Assembly (NCBI GenBank): GCA_938039295.1
Contig: CALHUY010000059.1
Location: 1 to 14,238 of the forward strand
Source of the DNA: an uncultured Solobacterium sp.
GTDB taxonomy: Bacteria > Bacillota_I > Bacilli_A > Erysipelotrichales > Erysipelotrichaceae
DNA length: 14,238 nucleotides
Direction of reading: 5' to 3'
Shown: positions 1 through 6,767 of the stretch, piece by piece
Position numbering within the stretch: position 1 is the stretch's first letter
Layout of the letters: each line of letters starts with the position of its first letter
The notes under the pieces: model-generated
What the model was told of the DNA's origin: nothing
The model's database searches: none
What the model saw: the letters and a program-made list of their open reading frames with translations, nothing else
Program-made: the position numbers and the translations under genes

Positions 1-20
1 ACAAAAATGTTTGGCCCAAA

Positions 21-60
21 ACAAAAAGGAATTAAGCAACAATTAGTTGCTTAATTCCTT
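21..60 (-). terminator. Rho-independent terminator of the ABC-3C operon
   Basis: A perfect 15-bp inverted repeat (26-40 pairing with 46-60) encloses a 5-nt loop. Read on the minus strand, the stem is followed at once by a T-rich run (complement of the A-run at 23-27 and beyond), as in an intrinsic terminator. It lies about 40 bases past the stop codon of the ATPase gene, so it closes the leftward operon. On the plus strand the stem is followed by CCC and then A-rich sequence, so it is not a good terminator in that direction. Confidence 0.85.
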
Positions 61-102
61 CCCAAAATTCTTCATCAACACTATTTGACAAAGATCCTAT
101 TA

Positions 103-1770
103 TTAGAAGTCAAAACCTAAAAGGTTGCGATTTTCCGACAATATAATAGAACTCTTCTCTTCCACTTCTTTAATAACAGAATCATAGTTTCCTAGTTGAT
201 ATTTATTTACTGAAACAATTATCTGTTTATTTGATACCTCTGAAATATTATTTAGTTGACCTAGCATCCCCACTATTTGCCGAGGATCAATCCCATTATA
301 GCAAGCTGAGTCTTGAATCATAATTTCCAATTGATTATTATATCTACAAATTAAATAATCCATCAAGTTTTTCTTTACTTCACCAACTCCTTCACCAGTA
401 TCACCTTTAAGTGTAAACTCAAAAATAACAGGTCTATATGTTAAATGCTTGTTTCTAATTTTTATATCGAAATAGGAATTTACATCTGTATCATATATAG
501 ATTTTGTTATATCGAATATAAAATCTCTATATGCCTGAATTAAAGTATCATATTCCTTTCTTAACTGTGCGGCATGACTAAAACTTGAAACTAAATTGGA
601 ATCTTCTACAGTAATAGTATCATCTATATTTTTGACTTGAGATAACTTTCCTTGCCTATATTTAACTTCTTGTAAATCATTATTATATTTTTCGTATAGC
701 TCAATTGATTCTTTATAGACTTCATTTTCTGAAATAATTGCGCCAATTTTATCGATTGCAGTGGCTAAAGAATCAATTTTTTTATTCATTATTTCCATTT
801 CAGAAAGTATTATGCTTCTTCTTTGATTCAGAAAATCTTTTCTTTCTTCGTAGACTTTTCTATGGAATTCTTCAACTTCATCAATGGTCTTCTTTACCAT
901 ATCGGGAACTTCTTGCTTTGCTTTATTAAAAATTGCTAAAATGTGTTCACTTGTGATATCAACCTTATTTGAATCTTCTATAAATTGTAATAATCTATCA
1001 CTCTCAAACTTATTTTTCTCATAATTTCTCTTTATATTTTTTAACTCTTTACTCTTCTCTGAATATTCTTCAACGACATCTTTCTGTATATCTGCAATCT
1101 CAATTGATTTTATTTTATTACTTACTTTTTCTAATTCTGTAGTAAGTCGTTCAACCTCTTTATCAATAAAATATATTTCTTCATCAATTTGCTTGACATC
1201 AAAGTCTCCATAAAAAGAAACTAACTCTTTCTTATTTGTCTTTAATTCTTTTATGCGGTCTTGAGAATCATAAATATTCCCTATTTCCTCTAAAATATCT
1301 TTTAGGTTCAATAATTCCAAACAACTGATTACATCATCTTTGCCAGCATTAGTTCTTTGACTAATTTCAGTTGACTTCTTGCTTAAGATAATTTGTTTTC
1401 CAAGTAGTCTTCTTTTTAGCTGAAAGAAATCCTTGTACTCTGATAAGCTATATCCTTTTCCATCTATATACATTTCATCAGAGTTTCCTAATGTTCGCAC
1501 AACAGTGAAGTACTTACCCTCATATTTTACCGTTGCTTCTAATTTAAAACCATGAATTGGCTCTTTAACCATAGCCAAATCTTCATTTGCACCAAAAATG
1601 TAGTCAATGAACTTGAGCAGCAATGTTTTACCTAAACTATTTATCGTTCCTTTTAGGTTTGCCGGATTTTGTATATCAGCGTATATAAACGAAACTCCTA
1701 CTTCATTAAATTTTATATCCTTAATTGATTTCCCTTGGGGATTCTTGATTATTAATTCTAATATTTTCAT
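103..1770 (-). CDS. DUF2326-type coiled-coil ATPase of an ABC-three-component (ABC-3C) system
   Basis: This 555-residue protein is the likely ATPase subunit of an ABC-3C conflict system. The N-terminal half-domain carries a P-loop ending in NSLGKT (residues 44-49, K48 and T49). Residues of about 165-380 are rich in Glu, Lys, Ile and Leu in heptad-like order and should form a long coiled coil, as in SMC/Rad50-like ATPases. The C-terminal half-domain has a signature-like stretch (GDTGEGVGEVKKNL, 456-469) and a Walker B strand LEIMIQDS (481-488, D487), then NGIDPRQ, which is the pattern I associate with DUF2326. The residue after the Walker B Asp is Ser, not the catalytic Glu usual in ABC ATPases. 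The ATG start has AAGGGG nine bases upstream, inside the end of the preceding gene. It is the last of three genes. The family is predicted to couple ATP use to nucleic-acid sensing; the ligand here is unknown. Confidence 0.85.
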   Translation of the reverse strand: MKILELIIKNPQGKSIKDIKFNEVGVSFIYADIQNPANLKGTINSLGKTLLLKFIDYIFGANEDLAMVKEPIHGFKLEATVKYEGKYFTVVRTLGNSDEMYIDGKGYSLSEYKDFFQLKRRLLGKQIILSKKSTEISQRTNAGKDDVISCLELLNLKDILEEIGNIYDSQDRIKELKTNKKELVSFYGDFDVKQIDEEIYFIDKEVERLTTELEKVSNKIKSIEIADIQKDVVEEYSEKSKELKNIKRNYEKNKFESDRLLQFIEDSNKVDITSEHILAIFNKAKQEVPDMVKKTIDEVEEFHRKVYEERKDFLNQRRSIILSEMEIMNKKIDSLATAIDKIGAIISENEVYKESIELYEKYNNDLQEVKYRQGKLSQVKNIDDTITVEDSNLVSSFSHAAQLRKEYDTLIQAYRDFIFDITKSIYDTDVNSYFDIKIRNKHLTYRPVIFEFTLKGDTGEGVGEVKKNLMDYLICRYNNQLEIMIQDSACYNGIDPRQIVGMLGQLNNISEVSNKQIIVSVNKYQLGNYDSVIKEVEEKSSIILSENRNLLGFDF

Positions 1771-2011
1771 TTACAATTTCCCCTTTCTCGTTATAAGAAA
1801 TCATATTTGATAGATACATAAACTCTAACACATAAATATACTTTTGATAAACTGGAGCATGTTTGAGCTTATTTGTTTTAACATATTTCTTATTAAAGTT
1901 ATTCCATAGTGTGTCGACAGTAAGCTTTTTATCACCCAATGTATCTAGTAATACAGCACTGATACCAATAAAGCTCTCGGTTAAAGAAGTATACTTATCC
2001 GGTAATATCAT
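1721..2011 (-). CDS. Small middle component of the ABC-3C system
   Basis: A 96-residue protein between the effector and the ATPase gene. It begins MILPDKYTSLTESFIG and looks like a compact helical, winged-helix-like protein. Its size, its opening Leu-Pro-(D/S)-K motif and its place between the two other genes match the short middle components of ABC-3C systems; I think it is closest to the MC6-like group but cannot confirm this. The ATG at 2011 is preferred over the in-frame GTG at 2020, because AGAGG at 2020-2024 sits eight bases before the ATG and overlaps the GTG. It starts five bases after the effector stop, and its last 50 bases overlap the ATPase reading frame, which suggests translational coupling. 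The presumed role is as an adaptor between effector and ATPase. Confidence 0.75.
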   Translation of the reverse strand: MILPDKYTSLTESFIGISAVLLDTLGDKKLTVDTLWNNFNKKYVKTNKLKHAPVYQKYIYVLEFMYLSNMISYNEKGEIVNENIRINNQESPREIN

Positions 2012-2016
2012 TCTTA

Positions 2017-2988
2017 TCACCTCTCTTTTTCAAATATATCACATTTATCAAATATATAGACTATCAAAAACTTCATTGGTACATCTAAATTCCACTTATC
2101 CTGAGAGTATGATAACATCTCATTTATCAATGTGTTATACAGCTCTACTCCGTGAACTTTTGCTGATAATTCAACATACTTACTTATAACTTGTTCTTTT
2201 ACTCTTTCAAACTTATTATCATATAGTATATCTTGATTAATCGTATTCACAGCATTTTCTACAACATCTAATTTAGAAATAATACTCTCTATTTCATCTC
2301 TTTTTTCATCCAAAGAATTGATTGATATTTTTTCAACAGACGATATTCTCTGATATGATTGAGTCGATTCACCATTAATGGATTGACGACTAAGATTACC
2401 TGAAATTCCAATTATTAAGTCCATAATTATTTGCTCATTAATAGCATTATAATCCATCATATTCCTAACTCGTAAAGTTGCTGAAATTTTTTTTAACACT
2501 TCAATATCATTGATTTCTGTTAAAATATCACGAACATAATCCGTATTTGTTACTCTATACTGGAAAGTTATTGCATATTTTTCTTTAAACTCGTTGACCT
2601 TTTTTTCAAAAAAACCTTCACTATCGTGAGGAAGATTGTTGTCAAATGTATTAACAATAAATATAAAATTATTTAATCTTCCATTCCATTTTTTTTCTTC
2701 ATAAATTATGTTTAGCAAACCACCTAAATCTTCAACAAATTTCTCTTGAATCTCTTTTTTCAATGAATCTTTTAATCTAGTAGGTGCAAAGACCTGATAA
2801 AATAATCCATCTTCAAGGACACAGCCATCATTTTTTTGATCACCACCATAAAAATCTGGCATTTCATAGACTTTTCCCAAATACTTATAATATGCAGCTA
2901 AAATTTCTTTTAACTGCAACTGATAGTTAATACCCGTTACTCCTTTGAGAAAAGAGACAATACTCTCTATATAATCATATCTATCCAA
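2017..2988 (-). CDS. ABC-3C effector/C-terminal component with nuclease-like N-terminal domain
   Basis: A 323-residue protein, first gene of the operon. The N-terminal part (about 20-155) looks like a divergent restriction-endonuclease-like fold: a helix with E28, then GGDQKNDG (48-55) with D54, then a strand FYQVFAP (63-69), where Q65 sits at the place of the E-x-K of classical PD-(D/E)XK enzymes. The GG-D-KNDG...YQV(Y/F)AP pattern is, from memory, recurrent in ABC-3C and similar defence effectors. Residues 160-323 are helical and probably form the ABC-3C C-terminal domain that meets the ATPase partners. A TTG start at 2988 is chosen because GGAGG (2997-3001) lies eight bases upstream; the longer TTG start at 3003 would place that site inside the gene. 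The predicted action is DNA or RNA cleavage, unproven. The coding sequence is visibly richer in A and T than the housekeeping genes. Confidence 0.75.
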   Translation of the reverse strand: MDRYDYIESIVSFLKGVTGINYQLQLKEILAAYYKYLGKVYEMPDFYGGDQKNDGCVLEDGLFYQVFAPTRLKDSLKKEIQEKFVEDLGGLLNIIYEEKKWNGRLNNFIFIVNTFDNNLPHDSEGFFEKKVNEFKEKYAITFQYRVTNTDYVRDILTEINDIEVLKKISATLRVRNMMDYNAINEQIIMDLIIGISGNLSRQSINGESTQSYQRISSVEKISINSLDEKRDEIESIISKLDVVENAVNTINQDILYDNKFERVKEQVISKYVELSAKVHGVELYNTLINEMLSYSQDKWNLDVPMKFLIVYIFDKCDIFEKER

Positions 2989-2996
2989 GCATTTCA

Positions 2997-3001
2997 CCTC
3001 C
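2997..3001 (-). promoter_or_regulatory. Shine-Dalgarno site deciding the effector start
   Basis: GGAGG on the minus strand lies eight bases before TTG at 2986-2988. This argues against the in-frame upstream TTG at 3003 and the in-frame GTG at 2997, both of which overlap the site itself. Confidence 0.7.
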
Positions 3002-3003
3002 AA

Positions 3004-3215
3004 AACATGGTTGCGTATAATCCCTTTTTAATCATAATATTATATCACTATTTACATTCTAAATAATACCTGCTTTTAATATTATTTTATATCTCCACAC
3101 TCCATATCAATCACTACAGAAACATTGATGTAGTTTTTTATGACCTTATTTCTGATTTTATCACCCTCACCAGTAAAGATGACATGCTTGAAATAGTGCT
3201 TAAAATAAATGATTT
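3004..3215. other. AT-rich spacer between rlmD and the ABC-3C operon
   Basis: This 212-base gap holds the ABC-3C promoter (3039-3047) and leader. The rest, 3048-3215, has no clear terminator for rlmD on the minus strand. One minus-strand frame stays open from inside rlmD to a TAA at 3082-3084 (see findings). A weak plus-strand stem (3113-3118 with 3129-3134) is followed by six T. No tRNA, direct repeat or integrase remnant that would mark an insertion point was recognised. Confidence 0.5.
3039..3047 (-). promoter_or_regulatory. Extended -10 promoter for the ABC-3C operon
   Basis: The minus strand reads TGATATAAT, a consensus -10 with the TGn extension. No good -35 is present at 17 bases, which is acceptable for an extended -10 promoter. 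The predicted start near 3032 leaves a leader of about 45 bases before the TTG start of the effector. In AT-rich DNA such matches also arise by chance, but the placement and the TGn support it. Confidence 0.55.
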
Positions 3216-4550
3216 CTACGTATCTGCTCGTTGTAGCAACACAACAGTCTCCACATGCACTGTCTGTGGAAATAAATCCACTGGTTGTATTAGTTCTAGT
3301 CTGTATCCATTATCACTGAGTATCTTTACATCACGTGCCAGTGTTGCAGGATCACAGGACACATAGACTAATTTCTTTGGTGCAATGGTTACGATAGCGT
3401 CTATTGTATCTTTTGAACATCCTTTACGTGGTGGGTCTATAATCATCGAATCTGCTTGTATCTTTGATCTGATAATTTGTTGTGCACCTTTGGATGCGTC
3501 CGCATTGATGAATTTAATGTTTGTTACATTGTTATTTTCCGCGTTGGTATTCGCATCGCGGATTGCGTCTGCGACAATCTCAATGCCATATACTTGCTTG
3601 GCTTGTTTTGCGGCGATGATACCCATCGTACCGGTACCACAATAAAGGTCAATGAGTGTTTCGTTACCCGTTAATCCTGCTAGTTCAATTGCCTTAGAAT
3701 AGAGCTTTCGTGTTGCGTATGGATTAATCTGATAGAACGATCTTGCGCTGATTCTAAATGTACAGCCAAGTAACTCTTCTTCAATGTAATGTCTTCCAGC
3801 CAGTAAGATTTCCTCGCCATCAAGGATGACATTATCCTCACGTTTATTCACGATAGCGACAAGGCTCTTAATCTGTGGGTACTTTGCTAGAACGTCTTTG
3901 ATTAAGCAATCGCTATTGTGGAATGGATAGTTTCTTACCACAAGTGCAACCATCACTTCCCCTGTGTTATGTGCATGCTTGATTAAGACATGTCGCATTT
4001 CTTTTCCGCATGCAAGCATATCAAATTGTTTACGGAAGTAATTGGTTAGTTCATTCGATAAATCTGTTTGTACATGACATACATCATATTGCACAATACG
4101 ATTAGAGTGTGGTGCATAGAATCCCATTTCTACCTTGTTATCATTGTATTGTACTGGTATCTGTACTTTATTACGATAATTCCAATGTGGTTCCACTTTG
4201 ATAATTGGTTGTATTTCTACATCCATGCCTGCAATCTTACGGAAACAATCTTTGACTTTGTTTTCTTTGAACGTATTTTGTTCCTCACTGTCCAAATGTT
4301 GTAGTTGGCAACCACCACACTGTTTATACACAGAACAGATTGGATTAATACGATGCATTGATGGTTTTAGGATTTTAATAATACGGCCATAACCATAATT
4401 CTTCTTCATCTTTGTGATGCCAATTTCTGCTTCTTCTCCATTTAGAAGACCAGGCACAAAAATGACGATACCGTTAATACGGGTAACGCCTGCACCATCT
4501 TCTGAATATCCTGTCGCTGTTGCGATATATCTCTCGTCTTTTTCCATCAT
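3216..4550 (-). CDS. rlmD: 23S rRNA (uracil-C5)-methyltransferase, RlmD/RlmCD type
   Basis: This 444-residue enzyme of the TrmA/RumA family transfers a methyl group from SAM to C5 of uracil in 23S rRNA (U1939, and in Bacillota RlmCD enzymes also U747). An N-terminal TRAM RNA-binding domain spans about 6-62. The iron-sulfur cluster ligands are C72, C78, C81 (CSVYKQCGGC) and C158. The SAM-binding motif is DLYCGTGTMG (301-310), followed by IDPPRKGC (371-378). The catalytic nucleophile is C399 in VSCDPATLARD. All key residues are present and the length is normal. The start has two ATGs in a row and no convincing Shine-Dalgarno site, only A-rich sequence with AAAAAG touching the ATG. A terminator-like hairpin lies just upstream, so expression may depend on read-through or on a promoter inside the preceding gene. 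Which uracils it modifies cannot be read from the sequence. Confidence 0.95.
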   Translation of the reverse strand: MMEKDERYIATATGYSEDGAGVTRINGIVIFVPGLLNGEEAEIGITKMKKNYGYGRIIKILKPSMHRINPICSVYKQCGGCQLQHLDSEEQNTFKENKVKDCFRKIAGMDVEIQPIIKVEPHWNYRNKVQIPVQYNDNKVEMGFYAPHSNRIVQYDVCHVQTDLSNELTNYFRKQFDMLACGKEMRHVLIKHAHNTGEVMVALVVRNYPFHNSDCLIKDVLAKYPQIKSLVAIVNKREDNVILDGEEILLAGRHYIEEELLGCTFRISARSFYQINPYATRKLYSKAIELAGLTGNETLIDLYCGTGTMGIIAAKQAKQVYGIEIVADAIRDANTNAENNNVTNIKFINADASKGAQQIIRSKIQADSMIIDPPRKGCSKDTIDAIVTIAPKKLVYVSCDPATLARDVKILSDNGYRLELIQPVDLFPQTVHVETVVLLQRADT

Positions 4551-4563
4551 CTTTTTATATTCT

Positions 4564-4588
4564 AAAAAAGGGATATGTTGTATCCCTT
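4564..4588 (-). terminator. Intrinsic terminator or attenuator between the membrane protein gene and rlmD
   Basis: An 8-bp perfect stem (4568-4575 with 4581-4588, AAGGGATA/TATCCCTT) has a 5-nt loop. On the minus strand it is followed by a run of six T (complement of 4564-4569). It overlaps the stop codon of the upstream gene (4587-4589) and lies 14 bases before the rlmD start. Only three pairs are G-C, so termination may be partial. Confidence 0.6.
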
Positions 4589-5285
4589 ATTGTTGAGTCT
4601 GTTGTGTTTCTTGTGTTTGTGTTGATTCTGTGTTTTCTTTGTTTTCAGTATTCTCAGTGTTTTCTTGGTTCTTTTGAGCTTCAGCTTCAGCTGCTGCTGC
4701 AGCTTCTGCTGCTTTTCTAGCTTCTACTGCATCTCTTAAAGCCTGAGCAATTTCTGGATTCTTAGGATAACTTACCAACTGATAGAGTGGCGCACTCATT
4801 GCGGATGTCTTTGTATATATGCCATAAACAAAGTTGTCCTTATCACGTCCATCTTTCATGTTAGAAGTATGAATTTCTAAGTCATACATCTTCATGTCAT
4901 TGGCTTGTGAGAAGTATACATTTGGATCTAATACAGATGTAACTGCCGCATAAGCACTTTCTGAAACTGCTTGTACCACATCATATGTTGACTCCTCTGC
5001 TACATCGACGTATACACGTAATGTACCAGTTGCTAGATGTACACTATGACCTGTTACACCATCAAGTTTACCTACTGCTTCATCAACTTGTTTCAGTTGA
5101 TCTTTGGTGATTGCTGGATTCAAATCATTTTCATAGCGATTACCTAGTACTGGTGAATGGGAATCCATATATGTAGATGCTAGCATCCAACCAAAGTAAA
5201 TCGCTGGTGCAAGAATCAATATCAAGCATACTGTAAATACAATATGCACAAGTTTTAATCCATGTTTTCTATTTTTCTGTGTCAT
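4587..5285 (-). CDS. Membrane-anchored protein of unknown function with low-complexity tail
   Basis: I do not recognise this 232-residue protein. It has a short basic N-terminus (MTQKNRKHGLK), one hydrophobic segment at about 12-36 (no lipobox cysteine, no clear signal-peptidase site), then a probably extracellular part. Residues 60-140 alternate strand- and helix-like stretches (VDEAVGKLDGVTGHSVHLAT, then TLRVYVDVAEE) and look like a small alpha/beta domain. After residue 185 it becomes low complexity: an Ala/Glu-rich helix, then repeats of E-N-T and a Gln/Thr-rich end. GGAG lies six bases before the ATG, and gatB ends 48 bases upstream, so it is probably co-transcribed with gatCAB. In Bacillus this position holds the lipid kinase gene dgkB, but no kinase motif is visible here. 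The topology (N-in, C-out) is inferred from the positive charge before the membrane segment. Confidence 0.75.
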   Translation of the reverse strand: MTQKNRKHGLKLVHIVFTVCLILILAPAIYFGWMLASTYMDSHSPVLGNRYENDLNPAITKDQLKQVDEAVGKLDGVTGHSVHLATGTLRVYVDVAEESTYDVVQAVSESAYAAVTSVLDPNVYFSQANDMKMYDLEIHTSNMKDGRDKDNFVYGIYTKTSAMSAPLYQLVSYPKNPEIAQALRDAVEARKAAEAAAAAEAEAQKNQENTENTENKENTESTQTQETQQTQQ

Positions 5286-5333
5286 ATTACTCTCCGTACT
5301 TATTGTAGTCTTTTTCTGAGAAATACGCCAGTC

Positions 5334-6767
5334 TTAATCATGAACGCGTTTTTTGAGTTCTTCCTCTAAGATTGAAGATACCATTCCTGGGTTAGCCTGT
5401 CCTTTAGATTTCTTCATCACTTGTCCGACTAAGAAACCTACTGCACGACCCTTACCGTTCTTGTAATCTTCGATTGCTTGTGCATTTGCGTCAAGCACTT
5501 CGTTTACCATTGCGGTTAGCGCTGAACTATCGGAAACCTGTTTCAAGCCCTTTTCTTCAGCTGCTACTTCTGGATCTTTACCTAGCATTAAGTCATCACA
5601 TAATTGTTTTGCTTGTGCAGAAGATACTTTTCCTTCGTCCACTAACGCAATCATCTTGGCAAGCATTTCTGGTTTTAACTCTGATTTATCAATGCTTGTT
5701 TCATGTTTATTGAGCCATGCACTTACTTCGCCTAATAGCCAGTTGCACGCAGCCTTTGCGTTTGTTGTATACTTCATGACTTCTTCGAAGAACTTAGACA
5801 TTTCCATATCAGCGATTAAGATGCGAATATCATGTTCACTTAATGCATACTGTTTTGCATAACGTTCTTTTCTCGCTTCTGGAAGTTCTGGCATATGTTC
5901 TTGAATATCTTGAATCCAAGAAGAATCCAATAGAATTGGGAAAATATTTGGTTCAGGGAAGAATTTATAATCCACAGAACCTTCCTTACGACGCATCATG
6001 ACAGTTGTATTTGTCTTTTCGTCGTAACGACGTGTTTCCTGATGAATCACTTCACCTGCTTCTAAAAGTTTCTTCTGACGTTGAATTTCATACTCTACAG
6101 CCTTACCAATGTGAGAGATAGAGTTTAAGTTCTTGATTTCATTTTTAACACCTAACTTATTAGAACCCTTTGGTGCGATGGAGACGTTAACGTCACAACG
6201 CATAGAGCCTTCTTCCATCTTACAATCGGATACACCGATATAAAATAGTGTCTGACGAAGTGCTTCAACGTAAGCTTCTGCTTCTTCTCCTGTCTTCATA
6301 TCTGGATAGGATACAATTTCGATCAGTGGAGTTCCAGCACGGTTAAAGTCTAATAATGAAAACTTTGTTAAGTGGAACTGCTTGGCTGTATCTTCTTCCA
6401 TGTGAATACGTTCGATACGTATCTTCTTCTTACCAGCGCTAGTATTAATTTCAATATATCCGTTCCTTCCGATTGGATGGAATTGTTGGGTAATTTGGAA
6501 GCCCTTTGGTAAGTCGGAATAGTAATAGTTTTTACGATCAAACTTTATAAGTGGATCAATTTCTAAGTGTAGTGCAGTACATGCTTGAATGGCTTTTTTG
6601 ACTGCTTCTACATTCACTGATGGAAGTGTTCCTGGATGACCTAAGTCAATCTCATTAACACAAGTATTTGCTTTGCGGCCAAAGGAAGTTGGCGCACCAG
6701 AGAACATCTTTGTGTTTGTCTTTAACTGACAGTGAATTTCAATACCTATGGTTGCTTCGTATTCCAT
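5334..6767 (-). CDS. gatB: Asp-tRNA(Asn)/Glu-tRNA(Gln) amidotransferase subunit B
   Basis: This 477-residue subunit binds the misacylated tRNA and activates the Glu or Asp carboxyl with ATP so that ammonia from GatA can make Gln-tRNA or Asn-tRNA. The N-terminal cradle domain is clear: EATIGIEIHCQLKTNTKMFS (4-23), DLGHPGTLP (41-49), KFDRKNYYYSDLPKG (75-89), HMEEDTAK (122-129) and the hallmark DFNRAGTPLIEIVS (140-153). From about residue 330 to the end is the helical YqeY-like tail domain that contacts tRNA. Length is normal. The start codon overlaps the gatA stop by one base (TAATG), and a full GGAGGTG site lies seven bases upstream inside gatA. The stop is followed by a 48-base gap to the membrane protein gene. 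Confidence 0.97.
   Translation of the reverse strand: MEYEATIGIEIHCQLKTNTKMFSGAPTSFGRKANTCVNEIDLGHPGTLPSVNVEAVKKAIQACTALHLEIDPLIKFDRKNYYYSDLPKGFQITQQFHPIGRNGYIEINTSAGKKKIRIERIHMEEDTAKQFHLTKFSLLDFNRAGTPLIEIVSYPDMKTGEEAEAYVEALRQTLFYIGVSDCKMEEGSMRCDVNVSIAPKGSNKLGVKNEIKNLNSISHIGKAVEYEIQRQKKLLEAGEVIHQETRRYDEKTNTTVMMRRKEGSVDYKFFPEPNIFPILLDSSWIQDIQEHMPELPEARKERYAKQYALSEHDIRILIADMEMSKFFEEVMKYTTNAKAACNWLLGEVSAWLNKHETSIDKSELKPEMLAKMIALVDEGKVSSAQAKQLCDDLMLGKDPEVAAEEKGLKQVSDSSALTAMVNEVLDANAQAIEDYKNGKGRAVGFLVGQVMKKSKGQANPGMVSSILEEELKKRVHD

Noticed and set aside
2989..3009. Tiny leader peptide (ATG TTT TGG AGG TGA) before the effector gene
   Set aside because: It is only four codons, has no ribosome site of its own, and its last codons are the effector's Shine-Dalgarno site; it is most simply chance.
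3113..3139. Plus-strand stem (3113-3118/3129-3134) followed by six T
   Set aside because: The loop is ten bases and the stem only six pairs, and no plus-strand gene ends here; on the minus strand, where genes run, there is no T-run after the stem.
4600..4720. Plus-strand Leu/Phe-rich frame and repeat-like bases
   Set aside because: It is the complement of the Gln/Thr and Ala/Glu low-complexity tail of the membrane protein; the repeats are codon repeats, not a CRISPR or tandem array.
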